The notes: generated by a model from the sequence alone, not told the origin. A DNA stretch of 64,000 bases from Kosakonia sacchari (GCA_900109485.1 FOAY01000001.1:231914-295913), one strand, 5' to 3'; positions 43,966-52,807 are shown, counted from the stretch's first letter. Program-made: numbers and translations.

Positions 43966-45336
43966 TTATTGTTCAAGACGGTTGCGCCAGGTAGTCAGCA
44001 CATCGCTGCGGGTTATCAGGCCGACAAAGCGGCCGTTATCGGCGATCACCGCCACCAGGCCGCGATCGAAAATGTTGCGCAGTGCGCTTTCCGGCGCATG
44101 CTTATCGAGAATTTCTACGTTACGCGTCATCGCCTGGCGAACCGGCAGGGAGAAGCGCTGGCTGTCGCCCTGCACGTGGCTAATCAAATCCCACTCATCG
44201 ACGATGCCGACCAGTTGGCCGTTTTCCAGTACCGGCAGTTGCGAAATGTCATACAGCCGCATGCGCGCCAGCACGGCGGCGAGGCTATCTTCCGGCGCGG
44301 CGGTCACGGTGGCGCCTTCGTCGTGACGCAGGGCGATAAAATCCGTGAGATCGCCATTTGACGGGCGCGTCAGCAGACCTTGCTGGCGCATCCAGTCGTC
44401 ATTAAACATTTTCGACAGGTATTTGTTGCCGCTATCGCAGGCGAAAGTGACCACCCGTTTTGGCGAGGTTTGCGCCTGGCAGTAACGCAGTGCGGCGCTG
44501 AGCAGGGTGCCGGTAGACGATCCCGCCAGAATACCCTCCTGTTGCAGCAATTCGCGTGCGGTGGCAAAGGCTTCACGGTCGGTGACGCGGAAGGCTTTAT
44601 GCACGCCATCGATCTGCGCCAGCGGCGGAATAAAATCCTCACCGATACCTTCAACCAGCCAGGAACCCGGCTCGCCATAACGGCCAGTTTCAACCTGATC
44701 GGCGAGGATCGATCCTGCCGGATCCGCCAGGACGAACTCGGTGTGCGGCGAGTGTTGCGCGAACCAGGCCTGTAAACCGCCAAGCGTGCCGCCGGAACCG
44801 ACACCGACAACGATGGCGTCGATTCGGCCGTCGAGCTGGGCAAAAATTTCCGGTGCGGTGGTGGTCGCGTGCGCCAGAGGGTTGGCTTCGTTATTGAACT
44901 GATCGATGTAAAACGCTCCCGGCGTTTCCTCCGCCAGACGGCGGGCGTAATCCTGGTAATAGGCCGGATGGCCTTTGTTGACGTCGGAGCGCGTCAGCAC
45001 CACTTTTGCTCCCAGCGCGCGCAGGTGGAAAATCTTCTCGCGGCTCATTTTGTCCGGCACCACCAGGATCAGCGAATAGCCTTTTTGCGCGGCGATCAGC
45101 GCCAGCCCCAGCCCGGTATTTCCGGCGGTGGCTTCAATAATCGTGCCGCCAGGCGCCAGCAAACCCAGCCGTTCTGCTTCATTGATCATCGACAGCGCCA
45201 CGCGGTCTTTAATCGAACCGCCGGGGTTCTGGTTTTCCAGTTTGAGAAATAATTCGCAGGGGCCGCTTGCCAGTTTATGCAACTGCAACAGCGGCGTGTG
45301 GCCGATCAATTCGGTTACTGAATGGAAGACAGACAT
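43966..45336 (-). CDS. mtcB: Cystathionine beta-synthase with C-terminal CBS domains
   Basis: The 456-residue fold-type II PLP enzyme has NPGGSIKDRVAL (PLP Lys near residue 41), EATAGNTGLGLAL and GVGSGGTLGGL, followed by a CBS-domain pair (about residues 335-450). It condenses serine and homocysteine to cystathionine. With the lyase encoded next it forms reverse transsulfuration, a pathway absent from E. coli K-12 but present in Klebsiella as mtcBC. The CBS pair may sense adenosyl ligands. It diverges from the metNIQ-type genes. Confidence 0.9.
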   Translation of the reverse strand: MSVFHSVTELIGHTPLLQLHKLASGPCELFLKLENQNPGGSIKDRVALSMINEAERLGLLAPGGTIIEATAGNTGLGLALIAAQKGYSLILVVPDKMSREKIFHLRALGAKVVLTRSDVNKGHPAYYQDYARRLAEETPGAFYIDQFNNEANPLAHATTTAPEIFAQLDGRIDAIVVGVGSGGTLGGLQAWFAQHSPHTEFVLADPAGSILADQVETGRYGEPGSWLVEGIGEDFIPPLAQIDGVHKAFRVTDREAFATARELLQQEGILAGSSTGTLLSAALRYCQAQTSPKRVVTFACDSGNKYLSKMFNDDWMRQQGLLTRPSNGDLTDFIALRHDEGATVTAAPEDSLAAVLARMRLYDISQLPVLENGQLVGIVDEWDLISHVQGDSQRFSLPVRQAMTRNVEILDKHAPESALRNIFDRGLVAVIADNGRFVGLITRSDVLTTWRNRLEQ

Positions 45337-45730
45337 TGTGTATTCACCCGTGGAAAAAACTGATGAGCGGATGATAGGTCTGTCATTTTTCGCTTTTAAA
45401 GAATCTTTATTCGGTGTTTAGAACAAACGGAAATATAAAGCTCTGTTTAGCCATCAGGAAGGAGAGCCGTATAGTCGTCCGGACGTGTTAATAGCTAAAA
45501 AACGCCGTTTTGCGCTGATTTCATGCACTTTTTGTCGCTTCTTTGCCGGAGTTATGCGTTTTTCGGTAATAGATTGCGAAAAAAATCCTTATGGCCAAAT
45601 TGCGCATTCCGCCGCTTTTAGCGCTTTTGGTTATAAGAGAGTGATATTTAGTTATTTGAAATATAACTGCGGCTGATTATTATCACCTGGACATCCATAC
45701 TGCTAAACCGCCAAACGGAAACACCAACGA
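45337..45730. promoter_or_regulatory. Divergent control region of mtcBC and the methionine importer
   Basis: The perfect palindrome CGTCCGGACG (45476-45485) lies in a stretch (AGTCGTCCGGACGTGT) weakly like two tandem MetJ half-sites (consensus AGACGTCT). CysB or MetJ control would make sense for sulfur recycling but neither is proven. A 63-codon plus frame at 45485-45676 has no support. Confidence 0.35.
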
Positions 45731-46753
45731 ATGATCGTGCTAAGGAATATTTCCAAAATTTTCGACCAGGGAAAGGCATTGATTACCGCCGTCGACAGCG
45801 TCAATCTGACGGTTGAGCAGGGGCAAATTTACGGAATTATCGGCTACAGCGGCGCCGGGAAAAGTACGCTGATCCGTTTGCTGAACGGGCTGGAAAAGCC
45901 GACCAGCGGCAGCGTGGTGATTAACGGTCAGGACATTGCACAGGCAAAGGGAGAAGCCCTGCGCCAGGCGCGTCTGAAGATCAGCATGGTCTTCCAGCAC
46001 TTCAATTTATTGTGGTCGCGCACGGTCAGCGAAAACATCGCCTTTTCTATGCAGATTGCCGGTGCGCCAAAAGCGAAAATTCAGGCCCGCGTGGCGGAGC
46101 TTATCGAGCTGGTGGGGCTGAAAGGCCGCGAGAATGCTTATCCGTCGCAGCTTAGCGGCGGGCAAAAACAGCGCGTTGGCATTGCGCGCGCGCTGGCGAA
46201 TAACCCCGACGTGCTGCTGTGCGATGAAGCGACCTCGGCGCTGGATCCGCAAACCACCGATCAGATCCTCGATCTGCTGCTGGATATTAATCGCCGCTTC
46301 AGACTGACCATCGTGCTGATCACCCATGAAATGCACGTGGTGCGCAAGATCTGCGATCGGGTCGCGGTAATGGAGAACGGCAAAGTGGTGGAAGAGGGCG
46401 ACGTGCTGAACGTCTTTACCCATCCGCAGCAGCCGATTACCCGCCAGTTTGTGCGCCAGGTAAGCCAGTATAAAGAAGAAGAGACGTTCAACCCGGAGTT
46501 GAACAGCGATCTCGACGGTACGGTCATTAAGCTGACGTTTACCGGCCACAGTACGCACCAGCCGATCGTCGGTGAACTGACGCTGCGTTACGGTCTGCCG
46601 TTCAATATTCTGCACGGCAAGATGTCGCAGACGGCGCACGGTGTTTTTGGACAATTATGGGTGCACGTGAAGGCGACCCCGGAACAACTGGACAATATCC
46701 TTGCGGATTTGCGCAACACCGATATTGCAAGCGAGGTCGTAACACATGGCTGA
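45731..46753 (+). CDS. metN: Methionine ABC transporter ATP-binding protein (MetN-like)
   Basis: The 340-residue protein has Walker A GYSGAGKST near residue 38, signature LSGGQKQRVGIARAL, Walker B VLLCDEATSALDP and the C-terminal NIL regulatory domain (about residues 265-340) that binds methionine in MetN proteins and inhibits transport. It energises uptake of methionine or related sulfur compounds by MetI. It overlaps metI by 8 bases. The divergent mtcBC genes suggest a second, specialised copy in addition to the housekeeping metNIQ. Confidence 0.9.
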   Translation: MIVLRNISKIFDQGKALITAVDSVNLTVEQGQIYGIIGYSGAGKSTLIRLLNGLEKPTSGSVVINGQDIAQAKGEALRQARLKISMVFQHFNLLWSRTVSENIAFSMQIAGAPKAKIQARVAELIELVGLKGRENAYPSQLSGGQKQRVGIARALANNPDVLLCDEATSALDPQTTDQILDLLLDINRRFRLTIVLITHEMHVVRKICDRVAVMENGKVVEEGDVLNVFTHPQQPITRQFVRQVSQYKEEETFNPELNSDLDGTVIKLTFTGHSTHQPIVGELTLRYGLPFNILHGKMSQTAHGVFGQLWVHVKATPEQLDNILADLRNTDIASEVVTHG

Positions 46754-47414
46754 CTCTTTCTTCCCGCATCTGAAATGGGAACAACTCTGGGCGGCGACGC
46801 AAGAGACGTTATATATGACGACGCTCTCCGGTGCGGCAACGTTCGTACTGGGTATTTTGCTGGGGCTGGCGCTGTTTCTGACGGCGCGCGGCGGGCTGTT
46901 CCAGAACCGCACGCTGTATAGCGTGATTTCAATTCTGGTGAACGTTTTCCGCTCCATCCCGTTCATCATTTTGATTGTGCTGTTGATTCCTTTTACCAAA
47001 ACCATCGTCGGGACCATTCTCGGCGCGAATGCCGCGCTGCCCGCGCTGATTGTCGGTGCGGCGCCGTTTTACGCGCGTTTAGTCGAGATTGCGCTGCGCG
47101 AGGTGGATAAAGGGGTGATTGAGGCGACGCGTTCAATGGGCGCGTGGCTGAGCACACTGGTCTTTCGGGTATTACTGCCTGAATCATCGCCTGCGCTGGT
47201 GTCCGGTATTACCGTGACGCTGATCGCGCTGGTGAGCTACAGCGCCATGGCCGGGGTTATTGGCGCGGGCGGGTTGGGCAATCTTGCTTATCTGGAAGGA
47301 TTCCAGCGCAACCACAACGACGTCACGCTGGTGGCGACGGTGACTATCCTTATCATCGTCTTCATTATTCAGTTCTGCGGCGACGTGATCACTTCTCTGT
47401 TAGATAAACGATAA
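46746..47414 (+). CDS. metI: Methionine ABC transporter permease (MetI-like)
   Basis: The 222-residue inner-membrane protein has five predicted spans and the EAA loop (EATRSMGAWLSTLVFRVLLPES, residues about 122-143) that docks on the ATPase. This is the normal size and layout for MetI. The start overlaps metN by 8 bases, and metQ follows after 18 bases. Confidence 0.92.
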   Translation: MADSFFPHLKWEQLWAATQETLYMTTLSGAATFVLGILLGLALFLTARGGLFQNRTLYSVISILVNVFRSIPFIILIVLLIPFTKTIVGTILGANAALPALIVGAAPFYARLVEIALREVDKGVIEATRSMGAWLSTLVFRVLLPESSPALVSGITVTLIALVSYSAMAGVIGAGGLGNLAYLEGFQRNHNDVTLVATVTILIIVFIIQFCGDVITSLLDKR

Positions 47415-47432
47415 TTATTGGAAACCACCATC

Positions 47433-48245
47433 ATGAAAAAAACACTGACACTGATTGCCGCAGCAACCCTTAGCGTTCTGAGCTTCTCCTCCTGGGCGGA
47501 TACACTGACCGTCGGCGCATCCAACGTGCCGCACGCGGAAATTCTTGAGCAGGCGAAACCGATTCTGGCGAAGCAGGGCATCGATCTTGAGATCAAACCA
47601 TTCCAGGATTACATTCTGCCGAACACCGCGCTGGCCAGCCGCGAACTGGATGCCAACTACTTCCAGCACATTCCGTACCTGAACAGCGTTATCAAAGATC
47701 ATGCGGGCGACAAATCTTATGATTTCGTCAGCGCCGGTGCGATCCATATCGAGCCGATTGGTATCTACTCTAAAAAATACAAATCGCTGAAAGACCTGCC
47801 GGAAGGCGGCAAAGTGATCATGCGTGATGCCGTTTCTGAAGAGGGGCGTATTCTCTCGATCTTCGAAAAAGCGGGCGTGATCAAGCTGAAACCGGGCGTG
47901 GATAAAGTGACGGCGCGCATCGACGATATCGTTGAGAACCCGAAAAAACTGAAGTTCCTGCCGAACGTGGAAGCGGCGCTGCTGCCGCAGATGTATAACA
48001 ACAACGAAGGCGATGCGGTGGTGATCAACGCCAACTACGCCATCGATGCGGGCCTGGATCCGGTACACGATCCGATCGCCGTTGAGAGCGGTGAAAACAA
48101 CCCGTATGCCAACATCATCACCGTACACCGCGGCGACGAGAAGAAAAAAGATATCGTGGCGCTGGTGAATGTGCTGCACTCCAAAGAGATTCAGGACTGG
48201 ATTCGTACCAAATATAAAGGTGCGGTGATCCCGGTTAATAACTGA
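47433..48245 (+). CDS. metQ: Methionine-binding protein of MetQ/NlpA family, without lipobox
   Basis: The 270-residue periplasmic binding protein begins with a signal peptide, then the NlpA/MetQ family start TLTVGASNVPHAEILEQAKP. It shows the block DANYFQHIPYLN and the C-terminal INANYAIDAGLDP. The family normally has a lipobox Cys. Here the signal ends SFSSWAD with no Cys, so the mature protein should be soluble. It delivers methionine or a relative to MetNI. The ATG at 47433 is used; the weak ribosome site GGAAACC lies upstream. Confidence 0.9.
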   Translation: MKKTLTLIAAATLSVLSFSSWADTLTVGASNVPHAEILEQAKPILAKQGIDLEIKPFQDYILPNTALASRELDANYFQHIPYLNSVIKDHAGDKSYDFVSAGAIHIEPIGIYSKKYKSLKDLPEGGKVIMRDAVSEEGRILSIFEKAGVIKLKPGVDKVTARIDDIVENPKKLKFLPNVEAALLPQMYNNNEGDAVVINANYAIDAGLDPVHDPIAVESGENNPYANIITVHRGDEKKKDIVALVNVLHSKEIQDWIRTKYKGAVIPVNN

Positions 48246-48253
48246 TCCCCTTC

Positions 48254-48290
48254 GCGCGCGGTCTTGCCTGGCCGCGCGCCATTTCCTTCT
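48254..48290 (+). terminator. Terminator after metQ
   Basis: Perfect 8-bp GC arms GCGCGCGG (48254-48261) and CCGCGCGC (48272-48279) are followed by CATTTCCTTC. It ends the metNIQ operon. Confidence 0.65.
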
Positions 48291-48399
48291 GCCCCTTCTC
48301 TTATTCCTTGTGATTAATCTCACCAATTTTAAACATCTGCGTTAACACTCATTAACAATGCACTACTATTGCCGGGTTCAGTGACTGCGGGAGCCAGCA

Positions 48400-49581
48400 A
48401 TGAAAGATGTCGTGATTGTGGCGGCGGTGCGTACGCCGATCGGCTGTTTTCAGGGAGCGCTGTCGCGCCATTCTGCCGTAGAACTGGGTAGCCTGGTGGT
48501 GCAGGCGCTGGTGGAACGCAGCGGCGTACAGCCACAGGATATTGATGAAGTGATTTTAGGCCAGGTGTTGACCGCCGGGGCCGGGCAAAACCCTGCCCGC
48601 CAGTCGGCCATCAAAGGCGGCCTGCCGAATACCGTTTCCGCCATTACCATTAACGACGTATGCGGTTCCGGGCTGAAGGCGCTGCATCTGGCATCGCAAG
48701 CGATTCAGTGCGGCGAGGCGGATTTGGTGATCGCGGGCGGCCAGGAAAATATGAGCCGCGCGCCGCATGTTCTGACCGACAGCCGTACCGGGGCGCGACT
48801 GGGTAACAGCCAGTTGATTGACAGCCTGGTGCATGACGGCCTGTGGGATGCGTTCAATGATTATCATATGGGCGTTACCGCCGAGAATCTGGCGCGCGAG
48901 TATGGCATCAGCCGCGAGCGGCAGGATGAGTGGGCGTTAAGCTCGCAGCATAAAGCGCGTGCGGCAATTGATGCCGGCCGTTTTCGTGACGAAATTGTCC
49001 CGGTGAAGACGCAGAGCGCAGACGGGCAGCCGCTGCTGGTGGAAACCGATGAGCAGCCGCGCACCGATCCTACTGCGGAAGCGCTGGCGAAACTGACGCC
49101 CGCCTTTGAACAGACAGGCTCAGTTACTGCCGGAAATGCCTCGCCGCTGAACGATGGCGCTGCTGCCGTGCTGATGATGAGCGAAGGCAAAGCGGCCGAA
49201 CTGAATTTACCGGTGCTGGCGCGAATTCGCGCCTTTGCCAGCGTTGGCGTCGATCCGGCGCTGATGGGGATCGCGCCGGTTTATGCCATGCGCCGCTGTC
49301 TGGAGCGCGCTGGCTGGCAGCTTGACGATGTCGATCTGATCGAAGCCAACGAAGCGTATGCCGCGCAGGCGCTGTCGGTGGGGAAAATCCTCGAATGGGA
49401 TGAGAAGCGCGTAAACGTCAACGGTGGCGCTATTGCGCTGGGCCATCCGATTGGCGCTTCCGGTTGCCGAATCCTGGTGTCGTTAGTGCATGAGATGCAA
49501 AAGCGCAATGCCCGTAAAGGGCTGGCGACACTCTGTATTGGTGGCGGGCAGGGCGTGGCGTTGGCCGTTGAACGCGATTAA
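48400..49581 (+). CDS. yqeF: Acetyl-CoA acetyltransferase (thiolase) YqeF
   Basis: The 393-residue protein matches E. coli YqeF from its first residues (MKDVVIV, RTPIGCF). It has thiolase active-site Cys in NDVCGSGLKAL near residue 88, GHPIGASGC with the catalytic His near 350 and the C-terminal CIGGGQG with the second Cys near 380. It would catalyse reversible condensation of two acetyl-CoA, although its physiological role is unclear. In E. coli it sits next to kduI. Here kdgM and ogl lie between them. Confidence 0.96.
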   Translation: MKDVVIVAAVRTPIGCFQGALSRHSAVELGSLVVQALVERSGVQPQDIDEVILGQVLTAGAGQNPARQSAIKGGLPNTVSAITINDVCGSGLKALHLASQAIQCGEADLVIAGGQENMSRAPHVLTDSRTGARLGNSQLIDSLVHDGLWDAFNDYHMGVTAENLAREYGISRERQDEWALSSQHKARAAIDAGRFRDEIVPVKTQSADGQPLLVETDEQPRTDPTAEALAKLTPAFEQTGSVTAGNASPLNDGAAAVLMMSEGKAAELNLPVLARIRAFASVGVDPALMGIAPVYAMRRCLERAGWQLDDVDLIEANEAYAAQALSVGKILEWDEKRVNVNGGAIALGHPIGASGCRILVSLVHEMQKRNARKGLATLCIGGGQGVALAVERD

Positions 49582-49600
49582 TCTCTTCCTTATTGCGAAT

Positions 49601-49630
49601 AAAGCCTTCCGCCCGGAAGGCTTTATTGTT
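49601..49630 (+). terminator. Terminator after yqeF
   Basis: Perfect 10-bp arms AAAGCCTTCC (49601-49610) and GGAAGGCTTT (49615-49624) are followed by ATTGTTT, 20 bases after the yqeF stop. Confidence 0.9.
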
Positions 49631-50056
49631 TGTGACGCTCATCGCATGAGTTGTTTCAATTAAAATAAAACCTCTCTTTCTCGTACTAATAACACGCTCG
49701 ATTTAATTAAAGCATTTATTTAAATCTCTATATCTATATTATCCCCCGCGTTACAATTTGAAATGATCAAAATAAGCTGGCTTATTATTAGCGGTTTTTG
49801 GTTGTAGATCTATGTTTTGCATTGTGTTTTTTATTTGTATTTAACTATGTAAGACAACCGTTAATAGAAAAATGGTGTGATCTTGACCTTGTTTGTTGCT
49901 GTTTTTAACTGGAATTTATTGATATTCATCACGCCGTTATACAGAGTTCAGTTGCAGGTGAATATTTACGATCGCGATCACTAAAATAAAGTTCCCGTAA
50001 AAATAAAATAGAATTCCATAAAAATGGAACACAATTTTAATTTCTTGGGGTAACTC
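49631..50056 (+). promoter_or_regulatory. kdgM leader and promoter region with CRP-like and KdgR-like sites
   Basis: This 426-base AT-rich region precedes kdgM. GATCGCGATC at 49970-49979 forms the centre of a CRP-like 22-mer (49964-49985). TGGAACACAATTTTA at 50025-50039 matches the KdgR pattern TGAAACATTGTTTCA at 10 of 15 positions, and TTCCAT/ATGGAA (50014-50019, 50024-50029) forms an inverted repeat. Control by KdgR and CRP is known for kdgM in Dickeya; the sites here are only candidates. The ribosome site TTGGGG lies 8 bases before the ATG. Confidence 0.45.
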
Positions 50057-50737
50057 ATGTTTAAAAAATCTCTGGCTCTTGCTTCACTCCTTGGCGCGTC
50101 CTTCGCTTCACAAGCGGTCACTGTAGACTTACGTCATGAATACATCGATAGCGGTTCAAACGCCGATCGCGTTGCGGTTTCTCATCGCTTTGAAAATGGC
50201 GTCGGTTTTGGTGTCGAAGCGAAATGGAAATCGGGCGGCGACGATGCGGATAAACCGCTAACGGAAATCGTCGGTAACGGTCACGAAGAATCCATTAACT
50301 GGCGCTGGGCAGCGACCAAGAATATTGCGTTAACACCAGGTTTTAATATCGAAAGTAAAGATACCAACTCTATCTATAAACCCTATATTCACGCGCAGTA
50401 CAGCTTCGATAACGGCGTTTATATTGCTGGCCGTTACCGCTATGAATACACACGTAACCCGGATTCCAGCACCGTTGATAACAAGGTCAACAAATTCGAT
50501 GCATGGATCGGCTGGGCGATGGGCGATTATCGCGTTGAGCTGAACTATGTCTACGCCAAGAGCACCGAAGATGTTATTCGCGAGAACAACAAAACCTATT
50601 CCAACGAATACAACGCCAAAGTGGCCTATAAACTGGATAAAAACTGGTCTCCGTATGTGGAAGTCGGCAACGTCGGCGTGAAAACCACTGACGAACGCCA
50701 GACCCGTTTCCGCGTCGGTGTAGCGTACTCTTTCTGA
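50057..50737 (+). CDS. kdgM: Oligogalacturonate-specific outer-membrane porin KdgM
   Basis: The 226-residue protein has a signal peptide (about residues 1-20, ending ASQA) followed by VTVDLRHEYIDSG, typical of the KdgM family. Alternating hydrophobic residues indicate a small monomeric 12-stranded barrel, and it ends in FRVGVAYSF with the C-terminal Phe of outer-membrane proteins. KdgM lets acidic pectin oligomers cross the outer membrane. The inner-membrane importer TogMNAB and both lyases are encoded nearby, giving a complete uptake route. Confidence 0.94.
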   Translation: MFKKSLALASLLGASFASQAVTVDLRHEYIDSGSNADRVAVSHRFENGVGFGVEAKWKSGGDDADKPLTEIVGNGHEESINWRWAATKNIALTPGFNIESKDTNSIYKPYIHAQYSFDNGVYIAGRYRYEYTRNPDSSTVDNKVNKFDAWIGWAMGDYRVELNYVYAKSTEDVIRENNKTYSNEYNAKVAYKLDKNWSPYVEVGNVGVKTTDERQTRFRVGVAYSF

Positions 50738-50762
50738 TTGTCTGCATTACCCTCAATATATT

Positions 50763-50790
50763 CCCCCGGAGCTTTTGGCCGGGGATTTTT
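50763..50790 (+). terminator. Terminator after kdgM
   Basis: Arms CCCCGG (50764-50769) and CCGGGG (50779-50784) are followed by ATTTTTA, about 25 bases after the kdgM stop. Confidence 0.8.
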
Positions 50791-50800
50791 ATGTTCGTCA

Positions 50801-50927
50801 TATGCCCGTCATACTTCGCGCTGCAGGTGCGTTGGCTTTCCTCGCGAACCCCAGTCGCTTACTTCAGTAAGCTCCTGGGGATTCGCTGCGTCGCCGCCTT
50901 CCTGCAACGCGAATTATTTAGGGCATA
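50801..50927. repeat. ERIC element (127 bp)
   Basis: The 127-bp imperfect palindrome has ends TATGCCC and GGGCATA. It contains the conserved core stretches used for ERIC typing (CCCCAGTCGCTTACTT near 50849 and AGTAAGCTCCTGGGGATTC near 50867). The length is exactly that of a full-size ERIC. ERICs are non-coding and transcribed with neighbours; this one lies past the kdgM terminator between converging genes. Confidence 0.92.
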
Positions 50928-50959
50928 CATTCACGAGAATATAAAAATACCGTCTTGTT

Positions 50960-51047
50960 GTAGGTCGGATAAGCGTTAGCGCCATCCGGCGTGTAATGCG
51001 CACGGAAGGGGATTTGCCGGATGGCGGCTGCGCCTTATCCGGCCTAC
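50960..51047. repeat. BIME: two REP elements in inverted orientation
   Basis: The REP-like copies GTAGGTCGGATAAGCG...GCCATCCGGC (50960-50991) and GCCGGATGGCGGCTGCGCC...CCGGCCTAC (51016-51047) face each other with about 24 bases between. They are typical extragenic palindromes between the converging kdgM and ogl genes. Confidence 0.9.
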
Positions 51048-51076
51048 GGAGAAGCTCAGGTTCGATGTTACAGGCA

Positions 51077-51101
51077 TAAAAAAAAGCCCTCCGAAGAGGG
51101 C
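51077..51101 (-). terminator. Terminator after ogl
   Basis: Arms GCCCTC (51086-51091) and GAGGGC (51096-51101) with a CGAA loop are followed on the minus strand by a run of eight T. It lies about 30 bases after the ogl stop. Confidence 0.9.
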
Positions 51102-51132
51102 AAGGCCAGTTACAGAAACACTTACTCAAAAT

Positions 51133-52308
51133 CTATGCTTGCAATAAAGTGCGTTGTTCCGGAAGTTTCGCGATATAGAGCGCCGGTTTGCCGTCTTTAT
51201 CTGAACTAAACAGAATCGCGCTGTCGTCCGGTGTGAACGACGGATGTGGATGAGTCACCTGGCGGCTGTTGGCAAAAGTCGCCCATGAGGTGTCGTGGCG
51301 CGCCACGCGGAAATAGCCTTTTTGCGCCACGTCGAAAACGTACAAATAAGGATCGTTGTCGATGGTGTAACCGCTGGTATCTTTTACATCCACCGGCGTA
51401 CCGGAACCATCGCCAACCAGCAGCGTGCCGTCAAAATTACTCATCAGATGCGAGCAGGCAGGCATCGGCATAACAGCTTCATTGACGCTGGTATCCGGGT
51501 TGAAACGGTAAATCATGCGGCCCTGTTCTCCCTTCAGATACGAGACATAGACCAGCGCGGAACCGTTCGGCACCCAGAATTCGTGCGTGCAGCTTTCGCC
51601 TTCCGCGTGATCTTTCACTTTGCGCACGTTGCTGCCGTCTTCGTTCACCAGCCACATCCGAGCGTCCACCAGATCGTGCGGACCTTCATGGCAGAACGCG
51701 ACGGTATTGTCGTCGAACGGACGGTAGATGGGATGACCGAGCCAGCTTTTCTCTTCATGGATCACGCTGCTTGCACCGCTTTGCAGATCGACACGCAGCA
51801 GGCGGCAGTGCGGCCCTTTATGGAAGAAATCATGGAACAGTTTCCAGTCATTCAGCGGCGTCCAGTCGCTGGCGGCAATCTCGATCCCCACCAGTTTGCT
51901 GCAATCGCTATTGGCAACCCAGGTGCCGTAACCGACCCACTCATCCGGCACGCGATAAACTTCACGCTCCGCCAGCGTCTGCAAATTCACTTCGCGCAGG
52001 GTACGATCGTTTTTCACATAGTAGAGCGCGCTGTCATCCGGAGAGAGAAAACCACCGAAGGTGTTGTCGCCCGCGCCTTCCGTTAACTGAATGGCTTCGG
52101 CTTTGGCGATATCCAGCAGGTAGTAGTTCCAGTGTCCGTCAAATTCACCGGCGAATAGCAGATGGCTGCCATCATTAAAGAAACACTTTTGATAAAAGTA
52201 ATTCCGGTGACAGGTCACTTCCGGTGGGGTTAAGCGGGTGACTTCCGCGCCGGTATCCGGATCGCGGCTGACTGCATAATTGAGTTTTACCCGCATGCCT
52301 TTCGCCAT
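51133..52308 (-). CDS. ogl: Oligogalacturonate lyase (polysaccharide lyase family 22), copy 1
   Basis: This cytoplasmic enzyme cleaves saturated and unsaturated digalacturonate to the keto-deoxyuronate DKI. The 391-residue protein has a seven-bladed beta-propeller pattern and the family-conserved segments CHRNYFYQKCF, GHWNYYLLD, EGAGDNTFGGFLS, HPIYRPFDD, FCHEGP and VTHPHPSFTPDD; the His residues supply metal ligands and catalysis. The ATG at 52308 follows GGAG with a 7-base spacer. A KdgR-like box lies about 93-107 bases upstream. A paralogue is encoded at 56451. Confidence 0.95.
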   Translation of the reverse strand: MAKGMRVKLNYAVSRDPDTGAEVTRLTPPEVTCHRNYFYQKCFFNDGSHLLFAGEFDGHWNYYLLDIAKAEAIQLTEGAGDNTFGGFLSPDDSALYYVKNDRTLREVNLQTLAEREVYRVPDEWVGYGTWVANSDCSKLVGIEIAASDWTPLNDWKLFHDFFHKGPHCRLLRVDLQSGASSVIHEEKSWLGHPIYRPFDDNTVAFCHEGPHDLVDARMWLVNEDGSNVRKVKDHAEGESCTHEFWVPNGSALVYVSYLKGEQGRMIYRFNPDTSVNEAVMPMPACSHLMSNFDGTLLVGDGSGTPVDVKDTSGYTIDNDPYLYVFDVAQKGYFRVARHDTSWATFANSRQVTHPHPSFTPDDSAILFSSDKDGKPALYIAKLPEQRTLLQA

Positions 52309-52400
52309 TATTTCGCTCCTTTTTCGGGTCTGCTGGGAAAGCGTGCGTCCCAATGATGACCACTGATTCTCATAAGTTTAAAAATAGGGTATTAAATTAT

Positions 52401-52415
52401 CAAAACATTGTTTCA
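52401..52415. promoter_or_regulatory. KdgR-box-like palindrome upstream of ogl
   Basis: CAAAACATTGTTTCA closely matches the KdgR pattern TGAAACATTGTTTCA (two mismatches). It lies in the ogl-kduI divergent region, 93-107 bases before the ogl start. TGTGATTGCTGACGCA at 52421-52436 beside it is a weak CRP-like site. The whole gap (52309-52807) has no gene. Confidence 0.7.
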
Positions 52416-52636
52416 ACATGTGTGATTGCTGACGCACTTTATAAGAAAATTCCAGCTCTTGCGCAGGCCAGGGAGACAAGAAAACGCCGGGCGAAGGCGA
52501 ACTTTGATTTTAAACAGGAAAAGTGCCAATCGGCTGCCGGAATTCAAAGGTCAGCTTAACTTCTTGTTTGGTATTATTAATTTCAAGCTAAAGATGTAAA
52601 GAAAACCCTCCGTTGGCGCTGTCAACGCCAAACAAT

Positions 52637-52652
52637 CGTGATCGCACTTACA
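52637..52652. promoter_or_regulatory. CRP-like site in the ogl-kduI divergent region
   Basis: CGTGA-N6-TTACA matches the CRP pattern TGTGA-N6-TCACA at 8 of 10 positions with correct spacing. It is about 155-170 bases before kduI. Catabolite control of pectin genes is established in Dickeya; here it is inferred. Confidence 0.5.
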
Positions 52653-52678
52653 GATTTCATAATAACCGGCAGAAAAAT

Positions 52679-52716
52679 TGAAACGTTGTTTTATTCATAA
52701 TTGAAAACATGTTTTA
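52679..52716. promoter_or_regulatory. Two KdgR-box-like sites upstream of kduI
   Basis: TGAAACGTTGTTTTA (52679-52693) and TGAAAACATGTTTTA (52702-52716) are both close to the KdgR pattern and lie on the same DNA face, 23 bases apart. They precede kduI by about 92-130 bases. A further palindromic stretch around GAAACGG/ACGTTTCC is at 52740-52762. Confidence 0.65.
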
Positions 52717-52807
52717 GCCGGGATAAGATGCATCTAAAGAAGAAACGGAACGACGTTTCCAGTTCCGTTTGGTGCCGTTTCGGTCAAAATTTACGTCGGA
52801 GGTTATT

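Noticed and set aside
52353-52559. A 68-codon plus-strand frame in the ogl-kduI gap
   Set aside because: It overlaps the KdgR-like box and the promoter region and has no ribosome site.
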